Source: Pseudomonadales bacterium (GTDB lineage: Bacteria; Pseudomonadota; Gammaproteobacteria; Pseudomonadales; UBA7239). From it: 64,000 nt of DNA. Of this stretch, positions 57,400-64,000 are shown piece by piece. Position numbers and translations under genes: made by a program. The notes beneath the pieces are model-generated. The model saw only the letters and a program-made list of their open reading frames with translations, did not search any database and was not told where the DNA came from. The stretch's first letter is position 1. Each line of letters opens with the position of its first letter. The DNA lies in the NCBI GenBank assembly GCA_028280345.1, contig JANQLY010000011.1:1-64000 (forward strand), given 5' to 3'.

Positions 57400-57601
57400 A
57401 AGACAAATAACAAACGGAGGTGATTGAGAAACAGGCGACCAGATTTTCTTTTCAGGCTATGGCAGACGTAGATTGATTATGGAAAAGCAATGGCAAAGCA
57501 GGATGGCTACCGATACCTTCTTCGCGACAAAGGAAACTGTCAACAGCGTTTTTGACAAGGAACCGTCAAGTGCCATAGCTCTGAAAAGAATCCATCCCCT
57601 C

Positions 57602-57654
57602 GCTGTGGAGTTGCAGACACCCGCATCCTCCCTGACCCTATGCAACTCCACAGC
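57602..57654. repeat. inverted repeat, 14-bp arms
   Basis: Perfect arms GCTGTGGAGTTGCA / TGCAACTCCACAGC separated by 25 nt. No T-run follows, so a terminator is not supported. Confidence 0.85.
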
Positions 57655-57668
57655 ACCTTTAATTCCAT

Positions 57669-57708
57669 TACCACTCTGTTTGCTCACAAGTGAGCAAACA
57701 GAGTGGTA
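57669..57708. repeat. inverted repeat, 19-bp arms
   Basis: Perfect 19-bp arms (left arm starts TACCACTCTG, right arm ends CAGAGTGGTA) with only AA between them. It is a very stable hairpin 23 bp before the recX start codon. No T-run follows directly. Confidence 0.9.
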
Positions 57709-57730
57709 TGCATGATAAAAATTTAATGCA

Positions 57731-58228
57731 GTGAGTGAGCACCGCAACGTTAAGATGGAAGTAACGATCTCTGATATCCGACATGCTGCGATGAATATGC
57801 TGGCGCGCAGGGAGCACACAGCGCGAGAATTAACAGACAAACTGGGTAAAAAATTCAGGGCTGCGAATGAATCAGATATCGGTGAAGCTTTGTCAGGTTG
57901 GATAGAAGAAGTTATTGATCAACTTCGCCATGAAGGTTTACAAAGTAATGCACGCTTTATTGAAATGTTTATTAATGCGCGCCGCAATCGGGGCTATGGT
58001 CCTGTACGCATTGCGCAGGAACTCAAACAAAAAGGACTGGATTCATCGGACTATGAACTCATGCTTGATCGCTATGGTGAACAGTGGTTTGAACAGGCGC
58101 GGCAAGTCAGGAAAAAAAAGTTTGGTTGTAAGCAGATATCTGAGGCAAAAGAGAAAGCTCGGCAGAGCCGGTTTTTACAGTATCGGGGTTTTACTATCGA
58201 ACAGATAGAACCGCTACTCAATCCCTGA
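57731..58228 (+). CDS. recX: regulatory protein RecX
   Basis: Binds RecA filaments and limits their growth. Protein of 165 residues, rich in Arg/Lys/Glu with three-helix repeats: A-M-N-M-L-A-R-R-E-H-T-A-R-E-L near the N-terminus, G-L-Q-S-N-A-R-F-I-E-M-F, then R-R-N-R-G-Y-G-P-V-R-I-A-Q-E-L and L-Q-Y-R-G-F at the end. It starts at GTG 57731; an ATG at 57755 is possible. Neither has a clear Shine-Dalgarno. A strong hairpin just upstream could affect its expression. Confidence 0.92.
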   Translation: MSEHRNVKMEVTISDIRHAAMNMLARREHTARELTDKLGKKFRAANESDIGEALSGWIEEVIDQLRHEGLQSNARFIEMFINARRNRGYGPVRIAQELKQKGLDSSDYELMLDRYGEQWFEQARQVRKKKFGCKQISEAKEKARQSRFLQYRGFTIEQIEPLLNP

Positions 58229-58262
58229 TGATTGGGTGTGATAGTCCGGAGAGTCGTGAACG

Positions 58263-58454
58263 CTACTCGTTGAGTTCCTGAACGCCGCACACCGGAAGTG
58301 CTTCAAACTGACCGGTTTCCATGCTGGAGCGGAGCTTTCCATAGGGATACTCAGCGCCGCAGTCTTCACAAATAACCGTATCAAAGAATTGCGGAGAATC
58401 GGGAATAATCAGGTTTTCACTGTTGCAGTCCATACAGACATAACGCGAAGCCAT
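58263..58454 (-). CDS. small zinc-ribbon-like protein
   Basis: Protein of 63 residues with two Cys pairs, C-M-D-C (about 7-10) and C-E-D-C (about 29-32), spaced for one zinc ion. The remainder is acidic. I do not recognise a named family. A stable small gene at this position beside recX is plausible, but the call rests on the two CxxC motifs and an open frame. Confidence 0.55.
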   Translation of the reverse strand: MASRYVCMDCNSENLIIPDSPQFFDTVICEDCGAEYPYGKLRSSMETGQFEALPVCGVQELNE

Positions 58455-58668
58455 AATCAGCCTCCATGGGTGGAAGGACGTACTGCCGCCTGGAGACTCA
58501 AGCCTACGCCTGTGGATAGGTGAAGTCTTTGCTGCAGGCTTGAACGGTTTGATTAGCAGATTAGTGGTCGAGGTATGATCAGGCTATAAATGGAAAAAAT
58601 CTTTTGCCTGGACTTTGCACGGCTTCTGGCATAAACGTGAGTGTGCTCGAGGATTCACCGCAGCTAGT

Positions 58669-59382
58669 TTAGCTTAAGCCAAAGACAGGAATCGCAGCGC
58701 CGTGAACCATGGCGGCATTGTCGGAAGATAAAAATCCGATGACTTTAGCGATTTCTTCTGGCGGTACCCATTTGAAAAAATCCGCATCGGGCATATCCTG
58801 GCGGTTCCTTTCTGTATCAATAATGCCCGGCATAATGCAATTAACGTTGATATTTTGCTCACGCAATTCCTGTGCCATGCTTTCTGTCAAACGCCAGACA
58901 GCACTTTTTGAAGCAATATAGGGGCCCATTAGAGCGAGGCCTTCTTTGGCGGCACCGGCGGAAATATTGACGATTTTGCCGGAACCTTTTTTTAGCATCA
59001 TCGGTACAGCCGCTGCTGTAGTATTGATGATCGAACGGGTGTTGAGATTGAATAGGAAATCCCAGGTTTTATCAGATGTCTCGTGAACTTTTTCACCCAT
59101 AAGAAACCCGCCGGCGATATTAGCAAGAATATCAATGCCGCCCATTGTATTGGCAATATTTTCAATAGCAGCGGCTGTACTGTCCCTGTCGGTAAGATCG
59201 GCAGCCATATAAAGATTGTCTTTGTCTTCATTGCATGCGGGGAAAGTTTTCTCCAGTAGCTCAAGGCTGTAGTCAAGGTGAGCAACCCGGGCACCACCGG
59301 TTTTAAAATGATTGGCAACAGCGCTACCGAGGGCACCGGCAGCACCGGTAACAATAACAACTTTTCCTGAAAATTCAGACAT
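58669..59382 (-). CDS. SDR-family oxidoreductase, last gene of the luxR operon
   Basis: Short-chain dehydrogenase of 237 residues. It has V-T-G-A-A-G-A-L-G (about 11-19), N-I-A-G-G, N-I-S-A-G-A-A and the catalytic Y-I-A-S-K, then C-I-M-P-G-I-I. It is the last gene of a run that includes luxR and two fatty acid hydroxylases, separated from the 59404 gene by 21 nt. It may oxidise the alcohol made by the hydroxylases, an inference from position only. Confidence 0.85.
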   Translation of the reverse strand: MSEFSGKVVIVTGAAGALGSAVANHFKTGGARVAHLDYSLELLEKTFPACNEDKDNLYMAADLTDRDSTAAAIENIANTMGGIDILANIAGGFLMGEKVHETSDKTWDFLFNLNTRSIINTTAAAVPMMLKKGSGKIVNISAGAAKEGLALMGPYIASKSAVWRLTESMAQELREQNINVNCIMPGIIDTERNRQDMPDADFFKWVPPEEIAKVIGFLSSDNAAMVHGAAIPVFGLS

Positions 59383-59403
59383 ACGGTTCTCCTGAAAATA
59401 TGT

Positions 59404-60333
59404 TTAGTCCGCTTCGCTGGAAGTCGGGGCCTTTATTTGTGATTTGAAAGGATACCAGACCTGAGCAAAGAAATTGTCAGGTACAGGGCTGTTTTCGATG
59501 CCGAGCTCTCCGAGTTTGCATGTATTTGGATTGCTGAAGGTGCCAAAAAGAATATCCCAAACGGGTGTAGATCCAGAGTAGTTGGAATCCTGATGTTTTC
59601 TGTCTTTGGCATGATGCAGATTGTGCAAGTGAACAGTTGGCAAAATATAGTGAGCCCAGGCTGGAAACCGCTGGTGGATATTTGAATGAGATAGGTTGCC
59701 ATCAAAGACAACCCACATACCGAGAAATACAATGATTTCTGTAGGAGCGCCCAGCAATATCAGTGGTAGTGGTTTAAGTGCCGAGTTTATAAATTCTTCG
59801 CCTACATGAATTCTCGCTGACTTCATCAGATGCATTTGAGGTGTGTCGTGGTGAATAGAGTGGAACCACCACATCCAGTCAAAGGTGTGAAAGCTGCGAT
59901 GTACCCAGTAATCCATAAAACTGCCAATCATCAGGACTAGCAAGAATTGCAATGCAAAAGGCAGATCTGATGGCCAAAATGTATTGAACTCATGCAAGCG
60001 AAGATCATTAAGCGAAGCGACGATAACGACAGACAATGCCTGAGTTAAAGGCTTGCATGCGCCTTGCATAATCCCGTGGCCAATATCGTTAAGGGATTGG
60101 GGGTCCCGCAAGGCATTCATCAGAGGATTGCGTGGAAGTATCTGTTCAATCGTTAACAAGACAAAAAAGTTAATAATCGTCACAACAATCACCCATATTT
60201 CCAATTCAAACCCTTGGGAAATACCCCAAAAATAGAACCAGACGAAACCAAACATGAGGCAGGGCCAGCTAAGCCAGGCAATCTGGTCGCGATATCGTTC
60301 GCACAGTTGATTTTTCAGCAGATGAGTAGTCAT
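59404..60333 (-). CDS. fatty acid hydroxylase / sterol desaturase superfamily protein
   Basis: Membrane di-iron oxygenase, 309 residues. The His clusters are H-R-S-F-H, H-S-I-H-H and, later, H-N-L-H-H, with hydrophobic segments around them. It is closely similar to its neighbour at 60333 (both contain N-L-H-H, Q-D-S-N-Y-S-G and T-P-x-W-D), a recent tandem duplication. The start overlaps the stop of that gene by 1 nt. The substrate is unknown. Confidence 0.9.
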   Translation of the reverse strand: MTTHLLKNQLCERYRDQIAWLSWPCLMFGFVWFYFWGISQGFELEIWVIVVTIINFFVLLTIEQILPRNPLMNALRDPQSLNDIGHGIMQGACKPLTQALSVVIVASLNDLRLHEFNTFWPSDLPFALQFLLVLMIGSFMDYWVHRSFHTFDWMWWFHSIHHDTPQMHLMKSARIHVGEEFINSALKPLPLILLGAPTEIIVFLGMWVVFDGNLSHSNIHQRFPAWAHYILPTVHLHNLHHAKDRKHQDSNYSGSTPVWDILFGTFSNPNTCKLGELGIENSPVPDNFFAQVWYPFKSQIKAPTSSEAD

Positions 60334-61274
60334 CAGGTGTCAATAATATCGGGTGTGGTTTGAATTGGCGGTTTAAGTTGCCACTTGAATGGGAATAAAA
60401 TCTGCTTTAAAAAATTATCAGGCATATAGTGTTCTTTCAAGCCCATATCCTTTAATTCGCAGTGATGTGGGTGACTTAAAGTACCGAATAACCAATCCCA
60501 TAAAGGCGTGGTTCCGGAATAATTACTGTCCTGGTAACGCCGTTCGGTTGAGTGGTGCAGGTTATGAAGTTGTACTGTAGGCAGAAAATAGTGTGCCCAG
60601 GAAGGAAAACGTTGGTCGACATTGGAGTGAACAGCGTTACCAGTGAAAACGCCCCAAAGGCTGCTCATAAGTAATACTTCAGTAGGTGCACCGAGCAATA
60701 ACATCGGTAGTGGCGTTGTCAGAGCGTGGGCGACCTCATCCATAATATGCATGCGACCACCCTTGAGAATATGCATTTGGGTAGCACTGTGGTGAAGAGC
60801 GTGAAACCACCAAAGCCGGTCAACGGTGTGATAGGCGCGGTGTACCCAGTAGTCCATAAAGCTTGCGCAGAGAATGGCCAGCAATACCTGGGCGGCAAAT
60901 GGCAGGCTGGAAGGCCATAGGGTTGCAATATCACTGCCGATGCGAAATTCGTTAAACCAGACAATTATCAGTGTCAGTAGGCCTGCGAGAAAGGGCCGAA
61001 TTGCTCCGGTTATAATGTTAAATCCCATGTCGTTCAATGATTGCCTGTCTCGAAACAGGTTGAATCGGGGATTGCGCGGAAGAATCAGCTCCAGAACGAC
61101 AAAAGTAAAGAAGTGACCAACAGATAGACCAATGACCCAGACTTGTGGGTCGTGGCCCTGTTTGATACACCACACAGCGAGTCCCATATACAAGGCGATG
61201 GTGACAGGAAATGATAACCATGCGGCGCAAAGATGCAGGCGGTGTGTGGTTGGATTAGGATTGATGTGAATCAC
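60333..61274 (-). CDS. fatty acid hydroxylase / sterol desaturase superfamily protein
   Basis: Membrane di-iron oxygenase, 313 residues, with H-R-A-Y-H, H-A-L-H-H and H-N-L-H-H. It is the tandem paralogue of the 59404 product. Translation appears to start at a GTG (61274) with no clear Shine-Dalgarno. Between it and luxR lies a 26-bp inverted repeat that may attenuate or regulate reading from luxR. The two hydroxylases and the SDR could modify one lipid product. Confidence 0.88.
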   Translation of the reverse strand: MIHINPNPTTHRLHLCAAWLSFPVTIALYMGLAVWCIKQGHDPQVWVIGLSVGHFFTFVVLELILPRNPRFNLFRDRQSLNDMGFNIITGAIRPFLAGLLTLIIVWFNEFRIGSDIATLWPSSLPFAAQVLLAILCASFMDYWVHRAYHTVDRLWWFHALHHSATQMHILKGGRMHIMDEVAHALTTPLPMLLLGAPTEVLLMSSLWGVFTGNAVHSNVDQRFPSWAHYFLPTVQLHNLHHSTERRYQDSNYSGTTPLWDWLFGTLSHPHHCELKDMGLKEHYMPDNFLKQILFPFKWQLKPPIQTTPDIIDT

Positions 61275-61285
61275 GTCAAAGCGGC

Positions 61286-61311
61286 TTTTACCAGTCAGGT
61301 GTCTGGTAAAA
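61286..61311. repeat. 9-bp inverted repeat between luxR and the hydroxylase genes
   Basis: Perfect arms TTTTACCAG / CTGGTAAAA with an 8-nt loop. It has no T-run in the minus direction, so it may be an operator or an mRNA element. It does not match the lux boxes. Confidence 0.7.
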
Positions 61312-61354
61312 AGTATAGCATGGTCTGCTGCTCGTGATATCTGTTTTTATCGCG

Positions 61355-62221
61355 TTAAATCAGATTGTGATCAATGGCAAAGCGGGCAAGAACGTATCCG
61401 GATATACGTGGTTTATTAAACTTTGTTCTAATTGCCTTAAGGTGATACTTCACCGTATCTGTTGTTGTGCCGTGAGCATCTGCAATTTCCTGAATGGTGG
61501 CATTACTCTTTTCAGCGAACAGCCGTAAGATTTCCTTTTGGCTTTGGGTAAGCTGGATTTCCTGGATGCCATACAATCTTGCGTTTTTGACGCACTGATC
61601 ACAGCCCCTGGTATTCATAATGGAGTAGTTAGTTAGAATCGTTAATGCGAGCAGTGTTTGCCAAGCTGACTCAGTGGATAATCTTTTACGCAGGCTCTCG
61701 TTAGATTCATTTGAAGACAGGCTGATAATAATTTGCACAGCACCGGTTCTGTGTAAAATATAGACGCCACTGCATAGTTGATGGTTGGCCGCTTTTTCAA
61801 ATACCTCGTCTACTTTATAGATGTATTCATTTCTCTGTCTTTGATTATTTCCAACGGGGGAGTTGATAGCGAGTTCTCTGGCATCTTCCCATGTACCATA
61901 ATTTAGTCCCACATCCAGCGGCATATATTCCAGAGTGCGTAACACTGCATCGTATTCATAGTATTTTTTTTGAGCATATATATTCAGCCACTCATCAGGG
62001 AAGTTGTTAAAGATAGGTGTGAAAGTAACATCCATATTCGGATTTTCTTCTTCCTCATCATCGTTGTTCTGAATAAGGCTGTAATTAACAAATGAAAAGC
62101 CTAGCTCCCGAAGAGCCAGATCAAATGAAAACTCTATATCATCCATGCAGGTTCTGCTGCCAGGCAGCTTCTCACATCCTTTTAAAGGTAAAGCATTAAT
62201 AGCCTTTAATAGCTGATTCAT
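61355..62221 (-). CDS. LuxR-type acyl-homoserine lactone regulator
   Basis: Protein of 288 residues from the ATG at 62221. The N-terminal 180 residues are an autoinducer-binding domain: W78, Y82, D91 and W111 fit the conserved positions, though the usual Pro after the Asp is Ala and W111 is shifted. An acidic insert (D-D-E-E-E-E-N, about 54-60) is unusual. The C-terminus is a GerE-type helix-turn-helix (T-I-Q-E-I-A-D-A-H-G-T-T-T-D-T-V-K-Y-H-L-K). It is divergent from luxI and followed by two hydroxylases and an SDR in the same direction. Confidence 0.88.
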   Translation of the reverse strand: MNQLLKAINALPLKGCEKLPGSRTCMDDIEFSFDLALRELGFSFVNYSLIQNNDDEEEENPNMDVTFTPIFNNFPDEWLNIYAQKKYYEYDAVLRTLEYMPLDVGLNYGTWEDARELAINSPVGNNQRQRNEYIYKVDEVFEKAANHQLCSGVYILHRTGAVQIIISLSSNESNESLRKRLSTESAWQTLLALTILTNYSIMNTRGCDQCVKNARLYGIQEIQLTQSQKEILRLFAEKSNATIQEIADAHGTTTDTVKYHLKAIRTKFNKPRISGYVLARFAIDHNLI

Positions 62222-62448
62222 GGTTGTTGAATGCCACAAACTCGGTTGTGGACTCCCTCTGCTTTATATACAACTAATAAAATCGTATTTGCGATTTTCT
62301 CTTCAAATAAAACCAACTTTAAAAAGTTGCCTCTAAATAATAATGGCTAATTTTAATTGATATCCCTCTGCACGTTAGACCACTCTGATCCAAGGTGTAG
62401 AGTTCATCATAAATCCTCATTTTCCTCAAGGTTGAGAAACCTCTAAAT

Positions 62449-62466
62449 ACTACCCCTAGGGGTAGT
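62449..62466 (+). promoter_or_regulatory. lux box of luxI
   Basis: Palindrome ACTACCC-CTAG-GGGTAGT, extended by three more matching bases on each side. Its centre (62457.5) lies about 42-43 bp before a start of transcription predicted from TTAAAT at 62489-62494, the position expected for LuxR activation. Confidence 0.85.
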
Positions 62467-62488
62467 ATTCCTCCTTTTCTTTTGTGGG

Positions 62489-62494
62489 TTAAAT
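62489..62494 (+). promoter_or_regulatory. -10 element of the luxI promoter
   Basis: TTAAAT (62489-62494), 22 bp after the lux box. A start near 62500 would put the box centre at -42.5. No good -35 is present, as in activator-dependent promoters. Confidence 0.5.
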
Positions 62495-62552
62495 GCTTTT
62501 GGGTCGCCCTTCAGGGCGAACGTCAACTCATTTTTTCCACAGGAGAAAAATT

Positions 62553-63206
62553 ATGAAATTTCAATCTCAAAACACCACTTACGAGACCAGCATCTATACC
62601 GGCGATAAAATTCCTTTCTGGATGCTACACCAGTATCAGTACCTGCGTTATCGTTTTATTAAAAAAACAGACTGGGAAGTTGACCTGGATCATTCCCGGC
62701 AGTTGGATGTTGATGAATTTGATCGTCTTCCCGAGACAACTCATATCATCGTGACTGCTTTTGATGAAATCAAACGCGAGGTGAAAGTGATTGGTGGTGT
62801 AAGGTTGATACAGACTGTGCACCATTATCAACTTCAGAATGATAGCTATTCTGATATGAAAACAACCTATGAGTTACCCATGGATGAAGGGGTTGTAGAA
62901 GGTACACGCTGGATCACCAAAGTCGATGGTAGTGAAATGGCGAATGTGAGCATCAGCTTGCTGATGCAGGAGATGTATGCGTACTGTTCGGCCCATAACA
63001 TGACAAAGCTGATTGCTGCTGTTCCGACCAAGTGGGAGCAATGGTTAAATGCGTATAATATTTCTACGGAGGGACATCGCGATACAGATATTTATCGGCA
63101 TCATGCTGAAAAGTATCTGATTGTTCAGTTTGATATTAATGAGGTATTTGCTGGAGCAGGAGAACAGCAAAGAGTTGCGGCTGGAAAAGTGGCTGCAGCG
63201 GCATAA
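62553..63206 (+). CDS. acyl-homoserine lactone synthase (LuxI family)
   Basis: Makes an acyl-homoserine lactone from S-adenosylmethionine and an acyl donor. 217 residues from the ATG at 62553 (AGGAG upstream). Family marks: R-F-x5-W (F35, W41), D-E-F-D (54-57), G-G-V-R-L-I and E-G-T-R-W. One residue fewer than usual separates the conserved Arg from Phe35. The C-terminal tail is Ala-rich. The acyl chain cannot be predicted. It has the lux box at 62449 and so is probably autoinduced. Confidence 0.92.
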   Translation: MKFQSQNTTYETSIYTGDKIPFWMLHQYQYLRYRFIKKTDWEVDLDHSRQLDVDEFDRLPETTHIIVTAFDEIKREVKVIGGVRLIQTVHHYQLQNDSYSDMKTTYELPMDEGVVEGTRWITKVDGSEMANVSISLLMQEMYAYCSAHNMTKLIAAVPTKWEQWLNAYNISTEGHRDTDIYRHHAEKYLIVQFDINEVFAGAGEQQRVAAGKVAAAA

Positions 63207-63225
63207 AGTACAATGCTTCTTCAGA

Positions 63226-63286
63226 CAGTAAGCTTTGCATACCTGACAGCACTGACATTAGCCACGGATGGCGTCAGAGCTTACTG
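63226..63286. terminator. hairpin between convergent luxI and the 63274 gene
   Basis: Arms CAGTAAGCT / AGCTTACTG (63226-63234 and 63278-63286) enclose an inner stem CTGAC-atta-GCCA / TGGC-GTCAG. It overlaps the 3' end of the minus-strand gene and lies 19 bp past the luxI stop. No clear T-run, so termination is only likely. Confidence 0.45.
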
Positions 63287-63738
63287 GTCAACGGTGCTTC
63301 TGGCCGCTCGGCATGATACAGATTGCTGTCAGGATTCGTATTAAACGCCTGGTTGGTTGAACATGGGCTGGTAGTGGCAAGCCATGCCATGGCATCTTTC
63401 TTGTCGAGGAAGCTTTGCACAGGCTTTTGTGTTTGCAGAATCATTTGTGCGTCGCTACAGGAAATCGCAAATGAGGTGGCATCGTGTGCGAGAAACGCAG
63501 CAGCATTGATATGCGGACTGGCAAGCATTTGTTGCAAACCATCGAACGTAAATGAAAAACAGTGCTTGCGGTTGAGTAGTAAACCGAGTGGCTGTTTCAG
63601 GCTACTGAGGAAATTGTCGAATTCAATATTTTCCCAGCGATCAATTTCAATACCTTTTTTGGGAATGATCTCGCAGATAAATTCCTGTGGTATGACAATG
63701 TCGGCAAAAGAGAGAGCGTATTTTTGTTCGCTGTTCAT
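63274..63738 (-). CDS. hypothetical protein, candidate lux-regulated
   Basis: Protein of 154 residues without signal peptide or membrane helix. The C-terminal half (V-Q-S-F-L-D-K-K-D-A-M-A-W-L-A) resembles the end of SpoIIAA-like/STAS proteins, weakly. A lux box (63801-63818) lies 63 bp before the ATG at 63738 on the minus strand. The ATG at 63750 is an alternative start; no Shine-Dalgarno decides. It is convergent with luxI, a neighbourhood seen for quorum-sensing accessory genes. The function is unknown. Confidence 0.6.
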   Translation of the reverse strand: MNSEQKYALSFADIVIPQEFICEIIPKKGIEIDRWENIEFDNFLSSLKQPLGLLLNRKHCFSFTFDGLQQMLASPHINAAAFLAHDATSFAISCSDAQMILQTQKPVQSFLDKKDAMAWLATTSPCSTNQAFNTNPDSNLYHAERPEAPLTSKL

Positions 63739-63800
63739 GGAGTAATGCATTTCGTATGTTTATGAGTATGAAACGTTATCCGAAATGAAAACTGAAAAAT

Positions 63801-63818
63801 ACTACCCGCAGGGGTAGT
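63801..63818 (-). promoter_or_regulatory. lux-type box
   Basis: ACTACCC-GCAG-GGGTAGT, the same 7-bp arms as the luxI box. On the minus strand its centre (63809.5) lies about 43-44 bp before a possible start fed by TAACGT (63778-63773). It is also close enough to regulate the plus-strand gene beginning at 63950. Confidence 0.75.
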
Positions 63819-63923
63819 GTTGGCGTCTTTCTGATGAAATCTTGTCAGCTGGACACTGGTAGTCACAAGGCCTTATAACCTGTACATCTACTGACAGATT
63901 GTTAAAGTGAAAAACGTTATAGT

Positions 63924-63940
63924 TGCACCAAATTGGTGCT
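63924..63940. promoter_or_regulatory. NtrC-like palindrome
   Basis: GCACCAA-A-TTGGTGC (63925-63939) inside TGCACC-N5-GGTGC, close to the enteric NtrC site TGCACC-N5-GGTGCA. It lies 10 bp before a start codon at 63950, where binding would repress rather than activate. Assignment to NtrC is tentative. Confidence 0.4.
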
Positions 63941-63949
63941 CTCAATCAT

Positions 63950-64000
63950 GTCCAAATCCCGGTTAAACATCAAAGGCGGTGACCGCCTCTCTGTCAGCAT
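63950..64000 (+). CDS. partial gene, N-terminus only
   Basis: An ATG at 63950 opens a frame that runs off the window (M-S-K-S-R-L-N-I-K-G-G-D-R-L-S-V). The product cannot be identified from about 17 codons. The palindrome just before it may hint at nitrogen control. Confidence 0.4.

Larger units (their letters stand above)
57400..57730. other. recA-recX gap with two long inverted repeats
   Basis: This 331-bp gap has a GGAGGTGA match to the ribosome anti-Shine-Dalgarno at 57416-57423 without a convincing reading frame after it, and two strong inverted repeats (57602-57654 and 57669-57708). An 80-codon open frame at 57473-57715 runs through the repeats and is probably not real. It may be a processed leader for recX or a small RNA. 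Confidence 0.55.
62222..62552. other. luxR-luxI intergenic region
   Basis: This 331-bp AT-rich divergent promoter region has a lux box at 62449-62466. Two short inverted repeats lie nearer luxR: AATCG/CGATT at 62281-62296 and CAACTTT/AAAGTTG at 62314-62329. A small hairpin (TCGCCC/GGGCGA, 62504-62519) lies in the luxI leader. Confidence 0.75.

Noticed and set aside
57473..57715. 80-codon open frame between recA and recX.
   Set aside because: It runs through both inverted repeats, has no ribosome site and no protein-like composition.

Overview
The window reads as chromosomal DNA of a marine-type gammaproteobacterium. The core genes purL, dinG, fdxA, mutS, recA and recX have gammaproteobacterial form. 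The fdxA/mutS/recA/recX neighbourhood resembles that of Pseudomonas and Cellvibrio relatives. No species name can be justified from the sequence alone. No tRNA, rRNA, transposase, phage gene or CRISPR array was seen.

Layout. (1) 1-17.7 kb: two lipoproteins, a membrane fatty acid hydroxylase and a TetR regulator that appear to share a palindromic operator, a PTPS-family protein lacking the usual catalytic Cys, purL, a small unknown gene behind a lux-type box, two SDR oxidoreductases, a carboxymuconolactone decarboxylase-like protein, a K+ channel, an acyltransferase, a large DUF349 protein and dinG. (2) 17.7-21.5 kb: fdxA, mutS and a lipoprotein with a hexanucleotide microsatellite. (3) 21.6-27 kb: a divergent AraC regulator/sulfatase pair, methyltransferases and a sulfotransferase. 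(4) 27-45.7 kb: a surface-polysaccharide/LPS block. Its plus-strand operon carries gmd, a ColC/Fcl-like epimerase-reductase, a ColD-like dehydratase with His in place of the PLP lysine, GT11, FkbM, GT10 and GT2 genes, which together suggest GDP-colitose synthesis and transfer. Its minus-strand genes encode GT2 enzymes, an MBOAT/AlgJ-like O-acetylation pair, WaaG and an SGNH protein. (5) 45.7-56 kb: a degenerate HD-GYP protein, an unknown lipoprotein plus basic coiled-coil pair, a nucleotidyltransferase-GT2 fusion with a polytopic membrane partner, a B12-binding radical SAM protein and an Atm1-like ABC exporter. (6) 56-58.5 kb: recA and recX with two LexA-type boxes and two long inverted repeats. 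(7) 58.6-63.8 kb: a quorum-sensing island with luxI, and a divergent luxR followed by two tandem fatty acid hydroxylases and an SDR in operon order.

The most interesting signal is a set of three near-identical 18-bp palindromes (ACTACC-N6-GGTAGT). They lie upstream of luxI, upstream of the gene beside it, and about 54 kb away upstream of a small unknown gene at 7758-8048. Two of them sit about 42-44 bp before the likely transcription start. This ties an uncharacterised 96-residue protein and a small lipid-oxidation gene set to acyl-homoserine-lactone signalling.
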